Part shown: piece after piece, positions 1-7,545 of the stretch
Layout of the letters: every line of letters starts with the position of its first letter
Position numbering within the stretch: the stretch's first letter is position 1
Assembly: GCA_937873105.1 (NCBI GenBank)
Contig: CALMWD010000331.1
Location: 1 to 7,755 of the forward strand
DNA: 7,755 nucleotides
Source: an uncultured Rhodanobacteraceae bacterium
Lineage (GTDB): Bacteria; Pseudomonadota; Gammaproteobacteria; Xanthomonadales; Ahniellaceae
Direction: 5' to 3'
Translations under genes and position numbers: made by a program
The notes under the pieces: model-generated
Seen by the model: the letters and a program-made list of their open reading frames with translations, nothing else
Databases searched by the model: none
Told to the model about the DNA's origin: nothing

Positions 1-1164
1 TTCGATGCCGCGCGCGAAATCGGCGAGGTAGCGGGTGCGGGCGCGATCGAGTTCGGCGGCGTCGATCGGCTGGGCCAGCGTCTCGGCGATGACCGCGTCG
101 AGTTCGCGTTCGGCCTCGGCCGGATCGGCGCCGGGCTTGACGTCGACCTGCACCATCAACAGGCCGGACAGCTCCTGGCCCCAGGCGAAGGCCGCGACCG
201 AAGTCGCGAGCTGCTTGCCGAACACGAGGCGCTTGTCGAGCGGCGAGCTTTCGCTGCCCGAGAGCAGGCCGGCGTAGAGTTCCAGCGCGTGCAGCTCGCG
301 CGTGCCCGCCTGCGGCACGTGCCAGGCGCGCACGATGCGCGTCTGCGGCACGCGGTCTTCCATGTGGTCGCGCACGTCGGCGTCGAGCGCCGGCACCCAG
401 GCCTTGAGCTTGGCCACCGGCTGGCCCGGGGCGATGCCGCCGAAATACTTCCCGACCAGGCGTTTTGCCTCGTCCACGCTGATGTCGCCGGCGAGGGCGA
501 GCACGGCGTTGTTCGGGCCGTACCAGGACGCATACCAGTCCTTGATGTCGTCCATGGTCGCGGCGTTCAGGTCGTCCATGCTGCCGATCGTCGACCAGCT
601 GTACGGATGCGAATACGGGTACATCTGCTCGACCAGGCGCGAGAACACGCGGCCATAGGGCTGGTTCTCGCCCTGGCGCTTTTCGTTCTGGACGACGCCG
701 CGCTCGCGCTCCAGCATCTCGGCGCTGAGGTTGCCGGCCAGGAAGCCCATGCGGTCGGCTTCGAGATAGAGCGTGCGCTCCAGCGCCGAGGTCGGCACGT
801 CCTCGAAGAAGTTGGTGCGGTCGGTGTTGGTGGTGCCGTTGCGGTTGTTGGCACCGAGGTCGTCCATGGCTTCGCGGAAGCCGTGCGGGTAATGCTCGGA
901 GCCGTTGAAGAAGAAGTGCTCGAACAGGTGCGCGAAGCCGGTGCGGCCGCGCTTCTCGTTGCGCGAGCCGACGTGGTACCAGAAATTCACCGCGACCAGC
1001 GGCACGCTGCGGTCCTCGTGCACGACCACGCGCAGGCCGTTATCCAGCGTGAACGTCTCGTGCTTGATCGCGAGCGCCGCCACGTCGATCGGCTTCGGCA
1101 CCGTGTCCTTCGCGACGACACCGAATGCCGCCATCGCCATCACCACCACCCAGCCCATCCGCAT
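1..1164 (-). CDS. Exported M16 zinc metalloprotease, N-terminal part (runs off left edge)
   Basis: Reading leftward from ATG at 1164, the frame stays open for 388 codons to base 1 with no stop, so the C-terminus lies outside the window. Residues 1-18 look like a signal peptide: a hydrophobic run (WVVVMAMAAFGVV) with a likely cut after VVA, placing the enzyme in the periplasm. The inverted zinc motif HxxEH is present as HLFEH at about residues 79-83. Two histidines bind zinc and the glutamate activates water. The third zinc ligand is the glutamate of VVQNEKRQ near residue 161, at the spacing expected for active M16 peptidases. NGTTNTDRTNFFE (about 109-121) and LEADRMG (about 134-140) are also family-typical. 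Related proteobacterial proteins often carry two M16 modules in about 900 residues, so half or more may be missing. The start is supported by AGGAGA six bases upstream and by the signal peptide. The substrate is unknown. It is transcribed divergently from the beta-helix gene. Confidence 0.93.
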   Translation of the reverse strand, partial: MRMGWVVVMAMAAFGVVAKDTVPKPIDVAALAIKHETFTLDNGLRVVVHEDRSVPLVAVNFWYHVGSRNEKRGRTGFAHLFEHFFFNGSEHYPHGFREAMDDLGANNRNGTTNTDRTNFFEDVPTSALERTLYLEADRMGFLAGNLSAEMLERERGVVQNEKRQGENQPYGRVFSRLVEQMYPYSHPYSWSTIGSMDDLNAATMDDIKDWYASWYGPNNAVLALAGDISVDEAKRLVGKYFGGIAPGQPVAKLKAWVPALDADVRDHMEDRVPQTRIVRAWHVPQAGTRELHALELYAGLLSGSESSPLDKRLVFGKQLATSVAAFAWGQELSGLLMVQVDVKPGADPAEAERELDAVIAETLAQPIDAAELDRARTRYLADFARGIE

Positions 1165-1170
1165 CGCTGC

Positions 1171-1176
1171 TCTCCT
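1171..1176 (-). promoter_or_regulatory. Ribosome binding site of the M16 protease gene
   Basis: The minus strand reads AGGAGA, six bases before ATG at 1164. It favours this start over the second in-frame ATG two codons downstream (1158). Confidence 0.75.
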
Positions 1177-1344
1177 GAATCGTTTAGGAAGCCACAGCAT
1201 AGCGGCGGGTGCGCCGCCCGCCCGTGGCATTGGTCACGGCGGCGAGTCCCGGTCGCGGCTGAAGCTGCCGAAAAAATTTCGTGGCGGCGCGTTCGGTTTT
1301 CGCCCCGACTTCCGTTGTCGCCATGGAACGGGCCTGTTGTCCGC

Positions 1345-1349
1345 GGAGA
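1345..1349 (+). promoter_or_regulatory. Ribosome binding site of the beta-helix protein gene
   Basis: GGAGA lies five bases before ATG at 1355. Together with the signal peptide that follows, it fixes this start. In-frame codons further upstream would run back into the divergent protease gene and bury the signal peptide inside the protein. Confidence 0.7.
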
Positions 1350-1354
1350 ACCTC

Positions 1355-3781
1355 ATGAACCGCATATCCAACCCCTGGCTCATCCTGCTGGCGTCGCTGC
1401 TGTTCGCGCCGGCGATGGCGTCGGCGCAGACCATCACCTGCGCCAACAGCTGGGCCGCGATCGCGACCGCCCTGGGCAATACCTCGGGGGTCGGCGGCGA
1501 ACACGAGATTCGCATCGTCCAGGGCACCTACGCGATGAGCGGCTCGGTCGCGATCACGCCGGAAGCCAGCGCCACCGTACGCCTGCTGGGCGGCTACGCG
1601 CCCGGCTGCGGCAGCCGCAGCGTCGATGCCGGCAACACCCACATCCAGGGCCAGAACCTATATCACCTGCACCTGCTGGGCGTCCGGGGAGCGGTGGCGC
1701 TGGACGGCCTGACCCTGCGCAATACCGCCGGCGTGTACCTGCAGGGCGCCGCCGAGGCGAATCCCGCCATGTTCATCTCGCACAGCGTGATCCGCAATGC
1801 CGTCGGCGGGGGTGCCGGTGTCGCCGTGTCCAGCCCGCGCGGAACGATCACGGTGGTGAACAGCGTGTTCGCGAACCTGTCGGTGAGCGGCAGCGGCTGT
1901 GCCCTGTTGCTCGATGCGCCCTACGTCTACTCGGGCTATGGCTTGCCGACCGGCGTGTCCCTGATCCAGAACACGATCACGGCCGCGACGGGCAGTGGCG
2001 GAAACGCCGCCGTCTGCGTCTATGCGCGCCGCGGCAGCGCCTACAACAACATCTTCCACGACAATGCCCCGCGCGACGTCGACTTCGCGGCCGAAAACAC
2101 CATCGCCTTTCGCCACAACATCGTCGACGGCGCATATGCCACCGGACCCTACGAGGACAGCGCCAACTTCGACGCCGATCCGCTGTTCGTGAATGCGGCT
2201 GGGAACAACTTCGACCTGCAACTGGCATCGCCCGCGGCCAACGTCAGTCCGCTGGACCCCAATGTCGACTACGACCTGCACGGCGGCCCGCGCCTGGTCG
2301 GCAGCGCCTTCGACCTGGGCGCCGACGAGTCCAGTTTCAACAATTACAGCGACCTGGTGGTGACCAACACCGCCGACAGCGGTGCCGGTTCGTTGCGCGC
2401 GGCCATCACTGCCGCCAATGCCAATGCCGATCTCAACCGCATTGCCTTCAACATCCCCGGCACCTGCGGCAACCAGGCGATCCTGCTGCTGAGTGCATTG
2501 CCGGACATCACCGCGCCCTTGGTGGTCGACGGCTACTCGCAGATCGGCGCGCATCAGAACACGGCCTTGGTGGCCTTCAATGCCGATGTCTGCGTGAGCC
2601 TGAATGCGATCCATCCGGCCACCGTGTCCACCGGCCTGCGCGTCTCGGCTTCCGCCGCCAGCACGGTGCAACTGGCCGTCTGGGGCCTGGGCTTCGGCAA
2701 TTTCGGCACCGGCGGCGCCATCCGGTTGAGCGGTGGCCGCGGCCACAACATCTCCGGCAACCAGTTCGCCGGCACCCTGCCGAACGGCAGCACGCTGTCG
2801 TCGAATGTCCGCAACATTTTCATTTCCGACGCCGCCGAGGCCCTGCGCGTCGGCGGGCCGGGACTGTGGCAGCGCAACCTGATCTCGGGCGCAAGCAGTT
2901 TCGACGGCATCAGCGTCAGCAATACCGACAGCTACGGCCCCGACATCACCATCGAAAACAACCTGATCGGACTGAACGCGGCGCGCACCGCGGCGCTGCC
3001 CAACGCCGGCGCCGGCATCAGCCTGTACAACACCGGCGGCGTGACCGTCATCGACAACGCCATCGGCGGCAACGACGGGGCCGGCATCGCCATCAGCGGC
3101 GGCCTCAGTTCGAGCATCCGCAACAATGCCGTCGGCGCCAGCTTCAGCTTCCCGGGCTTCAGCGTCGGCAACCGCCATGGCATCGCGGTCAGCGGCGGCA
3201 ACATCGCCAGCGTCCTCGGCAACAGCGCGTACACCGAGGGCGGCGGCAACGACATCGGCTTCAACGACGAAACCGGCGTCTGGGTGATCGATGGCTCGCG
3301 CGTCACGATCCGCGGCAACCGCATCTCGAACAACGGGGCGCTCGGCATCGACCTCGGATCCAGCCAGGGCGTGACCCTGAATGACGCCGGAGATGCGGAT
3401 GCCGGTCCCAATCGCTTGCAGAACTATCCGCATCATGACTCCGCCACCGTCTACGGCAACGTGACCGTCATCGAATCCGCGTTGTTCGCCGAAGCAAGTT
3501 CCGAATACCGGATCGACTTCTACAACAGCGATAGCTGCGACGGCCTCACCACCCACGGCGAAGGCAAGACGCCCATTGGCCGCGTGACCGCGACCACGTC
3601 GTCTTCCGGGGAGGTTTCCTTCAGCTTCACTCTATCGGAAGCGCTGCCGGTGGGCAGTGTGGTCACGGCCACAGCGACAAAGCTCGGGCCCGGATTGCCT
3701 GGAGACACGTCGGAATTCTCGACGTGCGAAACCGTCGTCGCCGGGCTCGACGAGCTGTTCGACGACGGCTTCGAGGACTGA
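1355..3781 (+). CDS. Secreted right-handed parallel beta-helix protein with DGFE-type C-terminal tail
   Basis: This is a complete 808-residue protein of unknown function. Residues 1-24 form a signal peptide (LILLASLLFAPAMASA, cut before QTITC). Residues 25 to about 332 show beta-helix repeats with short hydrophobic turns and asparagine ladders (such as SVIRNAVGGGAGVAV and NTITAATGSGGNAAV). They close with a segment (SPAANVSPLDPNVDYDLHG, then GADE) like the C-terminal cap of polysaccharide-lyase-like helices. A second block begins near residue 333 with TNTADSGAGSLRAAITAANA, close to the CSLREA/SLR-AI motif of secreted beta-helix proteins, and includes DGYSQIGAHQNTAL (about 392-405). Further helix coils (NNLIGLN, NAIGGNDGAGIAI, NRISNNGALGIDLG) follow. 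A C-terminal beta domain (about 675-790, with DTSEFSTC near its end) precedes an acidic tail, DELFDDGFED (799-808). The fold suggests an extracellular carbohydrate-binding, adhesive or lyase role. I see no catalytic motif that decides between these. There is no membrane anchor or LPxTG motif. Confidence 0.88.
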   Translation: MNRISNPWLILLASLLFAPAMASAQTITCANSWAAIATALGNTSGVGGEHEIRIVQGTYAMSGSVAITPEASATVRLLGGYAPGCGSRSVDAGNTHIQGQNLYHLHLLGVRGAVALDGLTLRNTAGVYLQGAAEANPAMFISHSVIRNAVGGGAGVAVSSPRGTITVVNSVFANLSVSGSGCALLLDAPYVYSGYGLPTGVSLIQNTITAATGSGGNAAVCVYARRGSAYNNIFHDNAPRDVDFAAENTIAFRHNIVDGAYATGPYEDSANFDADPLFVNAAGNNFDLQLASPAANVSPLDPNVDYDLHGGPRLVGSAFDLGADESSFNNYSDLVVTNTADSGAGSLRAAITAANANADLNRIAFNIPGTCGNQAILLLSALPDITAPLVVDGYSQIGAHQNTALVAFNADVCVSLNAIHPATVSTGLRVSASAASTVQLAVWGLGFGNFGTGGAIRLSGGRGHNISGNQFAGTLPNGSTLSSNVRNIFISDAAEALRVGGPGLWQRNLISGASSFDGISVSNTDSYGPDITIENNLIGLNAARTAALPNAGAGISLYNTGGVTVIDNAIGGNDGAGIAISGGLSSSIRNNAVGASFSFPGFSVGNRHGIAVSGGNIASVLGNSAYTEGGGNDIGFNDETGVWVIDGSRVTIRGNRISNNGALGIDLGSSQGVTLNDAGDADAGPNRLQNYPHHDSATVYGNVTVIESALFAEASSEYRIDFYNSDSCDGLTTHGEGKTPIGRVTATTSSSGEVSFSFTLSEALPVGSVVTATATKLGPGLPGDTSEFSTCETVVAGLDELFDDGFED

Positions 3782-3790
3782 GCCGGCGAG

Positions 3791-3812
3791 GTCGACGCGT
3801 TCAGGCGTCGAC
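3791..3812. terminator. Inverted repeat at the tail-to-tail junction, possible two-way terminator
   Basis: GTCGACGC (3791-3798) and GCGTCGAC (3805-3812) form a perfect 8-bp stem with a six-base loop. It lies ten bases past the beta-helix stop and overlaps the last codons and TGA of xdhC (stop at 3801-3803). Its place between converging genes suits a shared transcription end. Neither side has a T-run, so it is not a classical intrinsic terminator. The call rests on position and symmetry only. Confidence 0.4.
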
Positions 3813-4679
3813 GGCGCGAAGCGTCGCGATCACCTGCGCAAGGATGCTGATCGCGAGTTCCTCGGGGGTTTCGGCGCCGATCGGCAGTCCGATCGGCGCA
3901 TGGATGCGGCCGCAAAACTCGGCGAGGTCGGGCACGGCCTTGAACACCTGGCGCACGCGCTTGCGGCTGCCCATCATGCCGACGTAATGCGGCGGCCGCT
4001 GCGCGAGGATCGGCAACAGCGCGGCGTCGGTGGGCCAATCGCGGTTCTGCAGCACTGCGGCGACGCGACGTTCGCCTTCAAGCAGGGCAGGCAGCGCGTC
4101 GCGGTCGTTGTGGCAGGTGGCGCCGACGAATGCCGTGGTGTCGTAGCCGCCGGCGCGGTCGTCGAGCACCTGCAGGTCGTAACCCAGCGGCCGCGCCGCG
4201 TGGCACAGCGCGAGGCCGCAGTGGCCGGCACCGAGGATCAGCAAACGCGGCGCCGGTTCGAGTTCCAGCGCCGCGTCCGTGCCGCCGAGGTCGGTGGTGT
4301 CCAGTGCGACGCGCCGGCCCGCGCCCAGCGATTGGGCGATGCTCGCGGCGCGTTCGCGGTCGGCCTCGCCTTGCCAGCGGCGCAGCACGATTCGCATCGA
4401 GCCGCCGCAGACGCCGTGCGCGCCCTCGCGTCCGGTCAGGTCGATGGCGACTTCGCGAGCATCGCCGGTGCCAGCCAGGAGCTGCCGTGCCGCTGCGATC
4501 GCATGCTGCTCCAGGCGTCCGCCACCGACGCTGCCGGCATTCCCGCGCGCCGCGACCAGCATCTGCGCCCCGGCATGACGCGGCGATGCGCCACGCGTGG
4601 ACAGCACGGTGGCAAGCACGACCGCTTCGGTCGATAGCCAATCGGCGAGTGTCGAGAACAGGCGCTCAGTCATCGCCAC
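3801..4679 (-). CDS. xdhC: XdhC, xanthine dehydrogenase molybdenum-cofactor chaperone
   Basis: This protein of about 290 residues belongs to the XdhC/CoxI family. Members bind the molybdenum cofactor, help its sulfuration by a cysteine desulfurase and deliver it to the XdhB subunit in the cytoplasm. They are not part of the final enzyme. The N-terminal XdhC_CoxI domain shows STRGASPRHAGAQMLV (about 27-42) and GSVGGGRLE (49-57), followed by GVCGG (89-93). A cysteine there is typical of the family and has been linked to cofactor binding. A Rossmann-like domain opens with LLILGAGHCGLAL (146-158). The C-terminal part has GMMGSRKR (234-241) and IHAPIGLPIGAETPEELAIS (259-278), both diagnostic. Length is normal. 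The start could be GTG at 4679 or ATG at 4673; neither has a good ribosome binding site and they differ by two codons. It is the last gene of the xdh operon, 95 bases after xdhB. Confidence 0.95.
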   Translation of the reverse strand: MAMTERLFSTLADWLSTEAVVLATVLSTRGASPRHAGAQMLVAARGNAGSVGGGRLEQHAIAAARQLLAGTGDAREVAIDLTGREGAHGVCGGSMRIVLRRWQGEADRERAASIAQSLGAGRRVALDTTDLGGTDAALELEPAPRLLILGAGHCGLALCHAARPLGYDLQVLDDRAGGYDTTAFVGATCHNDRDALPALLEGERRVAAVLQNRDWPTDAALLPILAQRPPHYVGMMGSRKRVRQVFKAVPDLAEFCGRIHAPIGLPIGAETPEELAISILAQVIATLRAVDA

Positions 4680-4726
4680 TTGCCGTTTCTTCGCCCCGCA
4701 TTGCAGGACGAAGAGCGCCCCTCACC

Positions 4727-4765
4727 TGCCTTCGGCATCCTCTCCCCGTGGTCACGGGGAGAGGA
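4727..4765. repeat. REP-like double-hairpin palindromic element between xdhB and xdhC
   Basis: There are two adjacent hairpins. The first is TGCC-TTC-GGCA at 4727-4737. The second is a perfect 13-bp inverted repeat (4738-4750 and 4753-4765, TCCTCTCCCCGTG against its complement) with only GT between the arms. The preceding CGCCCCTCACC (about 4716-4726) completes a pattern like the short dispersed palindromic repeats common between genes in Xanthomonadales and pseudomonads; that link comes from memory. The hairpin could slow 3' decay of the xdhAB message or cause partial termination before xdhC. On the minus strand the T-run (TTTTT) precedes rather than follows the stem, so it is not a standard terminator for xdhB. 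Whether it is repeated elsewhere cannot be seen here. Confidence 0.65.
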
Positions 4766-4774
4766 AAAACAGCT

Positions 4775-7096
4775 CTAGTCATTGGGCGCCCCGCGCACCT
4801 GCTCGATCGCGCGGTAGATCGCTTCCGGCGTGCTCGGGCAGGCGAGTTCGACCACGCGCACGTCGCCAAACGCGGCCACCGCATCGCGGATGGCCTCGCG
4901 CGCCGCGATCGCGAGCATGAACGGCGGTTCGCCCACGCCCTTGCTGTGGAAGATCACGTTCGTGCTCGGCGGCGTCGTGCGTCGGTACAGATCGACGCGG
5001 AAGTCTTCCGGCACGTCGCCGACGGTCGGGATCTTGTAGGTGCTGGGCGCATCGGTGAGCAGCCGGCCCTGGGCGTTCCAGCGCAGCTCCTCGCTGGTCA
5101 GCCAGCCCAGGCCCTGCACGAAGCCGCCTTCGATCTGGCCGCGGTCGATCAGCTCGGCGATGGAATCGCCGACATCGTGCAGCAGATCGGCGCGCAACAA
5201 CCGATGCACGCCGGTCAGGCCGCAGACCTCGACTTCGCAGACCGCGGCGCCGAAAGCGTAGTAGTAGAACGGATGGCCGCGGCCGAGCTTCGGGTCCCAG
5301 CTCAGGCCGGGCGTGCGGTAGTAGCCGGTCGCGGACAGGCTGATGCGCGCGTTGTAGGTCGAACGCACCACGTCCTCGAAGGCCAGCGACACCTCCGGTC
5401 GGTCGCGCAGGAAGACACGGTCGCCCGCGAACACCACGTCGTCGGCCGCGCCGCCGAGCGAGGCCGCGGCGACCGGCGCCATGCGCGCGATCAAGGTGTC
5501 GCAGGCCGCCTTGACCGCCTGGCCGTTCAGATCGGAACCGCTGCTTGCCGCCGTCGCCGAGGTGTTCGGCACCTTGTCGGTACTGGTCGGCATGATGCGG
5601 ATGCGCGACATGGACACGCCCAGCGTCTTCGCCGCCACCGCCAGCATCTTGGTGTGCAGGCCCTGGCCCATCTCGGTGCCGCCGTGGTTCAGCTGTACGC
5701 TGCCATCGGTGTAGACGTGCACCAGGGCGCCGGCCTGGTTGTATTCGGTCTTGTTGAACGAGATGCCGAACTTCACCGGCGTGATCGCCAGCCCGCGCTT
5801 TTTCTGCGCATGAAGGCGGTTGAACGCGTCGATCTCGCCACGACGCGCGTCGTAGTCGCTGCGCGCGCGCAGCTGCGTCCACAGCGACGGCAGTTCGTTG
5901 TCGACCACCGGCTGGCCGTAATGCGTCTGGTTGCGGTCCGGCGTCTGGCCTTCGCGATAGAAGTTGCGCTCGCGCACCTGGTCGACCGGCAACCTGAGGA
6001 AGCGCGCGACGCGATCGACGATCTCCTCGCCGACAACCATGCCCTGCGGGCCGCCGAAGCCGCGGAAGGCGGTGTTCGACGCGACATGGGTCTTGGCGAT
6101 GCGCCCGATCACTTCGATGTGCGGGATGAAGTAGGCGTTGTCGACGTGCACCATCGCCCGCATCAGCACCGGCGGGCTCAGGTCCACGCTCCAGCCGCCG
6201 TCCGCGATCAGGTCGATGCGGGCGGCGTGGATCAGGCCGTCGTCGTCGAAGCCGACCTCGAAGCGCGCAAGGAACGGATGGCGCTTGCCGGTCAGCTGCA
6301 TGTCGAGCGCACGATGCAGCTTCACGCGCGCCGGGCGTCCGGTCTTCCACGCCGCGAGAGCGGCGACGGCGGCGAACGGATTCGCCTGCGTTTCCTTGCC
6401 ACCGAAACCGCCGCCCATGCGCAGGCAGCGGCAGACGACGCGGTTCGAGGGAATGCCGAGCACGTGCGCGACCATGTGCTGGGTCTCGCTCGGGTGTTGT
6501 GTCGACGAGGTCAGGTGGACCGTGCCGTCGCCGTCCACCTGGGCCCAGCAGGCCTGCGTCTCCAGGTAGAAATGATCCTGACCGCCGATCATCAGTTCGC
6601 CCTGCAGGCGATGCGGCGCGTTCGCGAGTCCGCTGTCGACCTCGCCGCGCGCGACCCGGGCCGGCGGCAGATGGAAGGCGTTCGCGGCCAGGGCGGCATG
6701 CACGTCCAGCAGCGCCGGCAGCGGCTCGTAGTCGACGCGTACGGCTTTCGCTGCGGTCGCGGCCTGTGTTTCGTCCTCGGCCACGACCCAGGCCACGGCC
6801 TGCCCGAAGAAACTCACGTGCTCGGCCGGCATCACCGGCTCGTCGTGCACGATCGGGCCGATGTCGTTCGTGCCCGGGATGTCGGCGGCGGTCAGCACGG
6901 TCACGACCCCGGGCATCGACCGCGCGGCCGACACGTCGATCGCGAGGATGCGCGCATGCGCGTGCGGCGCCTGCACCGGATACAGGCTCAGCAGGCCCTG
7001 CGGCGGATGCTGCTCGTCGGCGTAGACGGCGCGGCCGGTGACATGGCCCACGGCGGATTCGTGCGTGGTCGGCCTGGGCGAGTTCGGCGCGTTCAT
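4775..7096 (-). CDS. xdhB: Xanthine dehydrogenase molybdopterin-binding subunit XdhB
   Basis: This 773-residue protein is close to the length of Rhodobacter capsulatus XdhB. With XdhA it oxidises hypoxanthine to xanthine and urate in purine breakdown, in the cytoplasm. The molybdenum-site residues align with bovine numbering: Phe231 and Glu235 in GGGFGGKE (Phe798, Glu802), Arg313 in LMRAM (Arg880), Phe347 in TAFRGFGGPQ (Phe914) and catalytic Glu723 in KGVGEPP (Glu1261). The spacings 235-313 (78) and 313-347 (34) match bovine exactly. NHGGTEMGQGLHTKM (470-484) and NTSATAASSGSDLNGQA (511-527) contact the cofactor in the family. The start is supported by GGAGA about seven bases upstream (7104-7108). 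The ATG overlaps the xdhA TGA as ATGA, implying translational coupling. The protein looks intact although its partner gene is truncated. Related hydroxylases with other substrates are possible, but the full set of xanthine dehydrogenase residues and the neighbouring xdhC favour this call. Confidence 0.96.
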   Translation of the reverse strand: MNAPNSPRPTTHESAVGHVTGRAVYADEQHPPQGLLSLYPVQAPHAHARILAIDVSAARSMPGVVTVLTAADIPGTNDIGPIVHDEPVMPAEHVSFFGQAVAWVVAEDETQAATAAKAVRVDYEPLPALLDVHAALAANAFHLPPARVARGEVDSGLANAPHRLQGELMIGGQDHFYLETQACWAQVDGDGTVHLTSSTQHPSETQHMVAHVLGIPSNRVVCRCLRMGGGFGGKETQANPFAAVAALAAWKTGRPARVKLHRALDMQLTGKRHPFLARFEVGFDDDGLIHAARIDLIADGGWSVDLSPPVLMRAMVHVDNAYFIPHIEVIGRIAKTHVASNTAFRGFGGPQGMVVGEEIVDRVARFLRLPVDQVRERNFYREGQTPDRNQTHYGQPVVDNELPSLWTQLRARSDYDARRGEIDAFNRLHAQKKRGLAITPVKFGISFNKTEYNQAGALVHVYTDGSVQLNHGGTEMGQGLHTKMLAVAAKTLGVSMSRIRIMPTSTDKVPNTSATAASSGSDLNGQAVKAACDTLIARMAPVAAASLGGAADDVVFAGDRVFLRDRPEVSLAFEDVVRSTYNARISLSATGYYRTPGLSWDPKLGRGHPFYYYAFGAAVCEVEVCGLTGVHRLLRADLLHDVGDSIAELIDRGQIEGGFVQGLGWLTSEELRWNAQGRLLTDAPSTYKIPTVGDVPEDFRVDLYRRTTPPSTNVIFHSKGVGEPPFMLAIAAREAIRDAVAAFGDVRVVELACPSTPEAIYRAIEQVRGAPND

Positions 7097-7545
7097 GTCA
7101 GCTTCTCCGCGACGAACTTGGCGAACAGGTTGCCGGCCAGCGCGCGGCGATAGTCGGCGTCGGCGCGGTGGTCGCTGATCGGCGCGAACTCCTCGACCAG
7201 CATCGCGCGTGCGCGTTCGACCAGCGCGTCGCCGAGCACTTCGCCGAGCAGGAGCGCTTCGGTGCGTGTCGCGCGTTTCGGGATCGCGGCGACGCCGCCG
7301 TACGCGAGTCGCACGTGCTGCACGCGGCGTTCGCCGTCGAGGCGGATCGCATAACTCGCGGCGACGATGCTGATGTCGTCGGTCTGGCGCTTGGCGATCT
7401 TGTACGAGGCGCTGATGCGGCCATCGGGTTTCGGCAGGGTGACGGCGACGATCAGTTCATCGGGACGGCGCTGGGTCTTGCGGTAGTCGAGGAAGTAGCC
7501 GTCGATCGGCAAATTGCGCGGGCCGTCCGGACCGGCCCGTCGGGT
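7093..7545 (-). pseudogene. xdhA: xdhA remnant: C-terminal flavoprotein domain of the xanthine dehydrogenase small subunit
   Basis: About 150 codons encode the end of XdhA. Recognisable blocks, in order, are LPIDGYFLDYRKT, YKIAKRQTDDIS, AYGGVAAIPKRA and FAPISDHRADADYRRALAGN, which belong to the CO-dehydrogenase flavoprotein C-terminal domain and the last strand of the FAD domain. A complete XdhA has about 460-500 residues: a plant-type [2Fe-2S] ferredoxin domain, a helical [2Fe-2S] domain, a PCMH-type FAD domain, then this part. Everything before it is missing, including all iron-sulfur cysteines, and homology fades at about 7540-7545. The same frame stays open back to a TTG at 7689, but those codons (with SDVHSCVHGCSG) resemble nothing in the family and overlap the divergent gene's leader. 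The stop overlaps the xdhB start (ATGA). Such a fragment could not carry electrons. It is either a deletion product or the edge of an assembly join. Family call very likely; pseudogene status likely. Confidence 0.82.

Larger units (their letters stand above)
1165..1354. other. Divergent intergenic region between protease and beta-helix genes
   Basis: These 190 bases separate two divergently transcribed genes for exported proteins, so promoters for both should lie here. I cannot identify either with confidence. A TATGCT hexamer on the minus strand (1196-1201) could serve as a -10 box for the protease gene, but no convincing -35 partner is visible. A GC-rich hairpin (arms 1204-1209 and 1217-1222, loop of seven) sits just upstream of it. 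An A/T-rich patch (AAAAAATTT) at about 1271-1279 interrupts otherwise GC-rich sequence. Confidence 0.4.

Noticed and set aside
905..1354. Upstream extension of the beta-helix reading frame to an ATG at 905.
   Set aside because: It would overlap the divergent protease gene and put the signal peptide 150 residues into the protein. ATG 1355 has its own Shine-Dalgarno.
289..3384. A 1031-codon open frame on the plus strand overlapping the protease gene and the beta-helix gene.
   Set aside because: It is a shadow of GC-rich coding sequence: rich in Arg, His, Gln and Pro, with no recognisable domain, and it overlaps two well-supported genes.
1658..3556. A 632-codon open frame antisense to the beta-helix gene.
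   Set aside because: It is Ala/Val/Gly/Asp-rich low-complexity sequence, as expected opposite a gene with strong third-position GC. It has no motif and no ribosome binding site, and the sense-strand gene has a clear signal peptide and repeats.
4130..7153. A 1007-codon plus-strand open frame opposite xdhB and part of xdhC.
   Set aside because: It is an antisense shadow rich in Arg, Ala, His and Val. The minus strand encodes unmistakable XdhB and XdhC.
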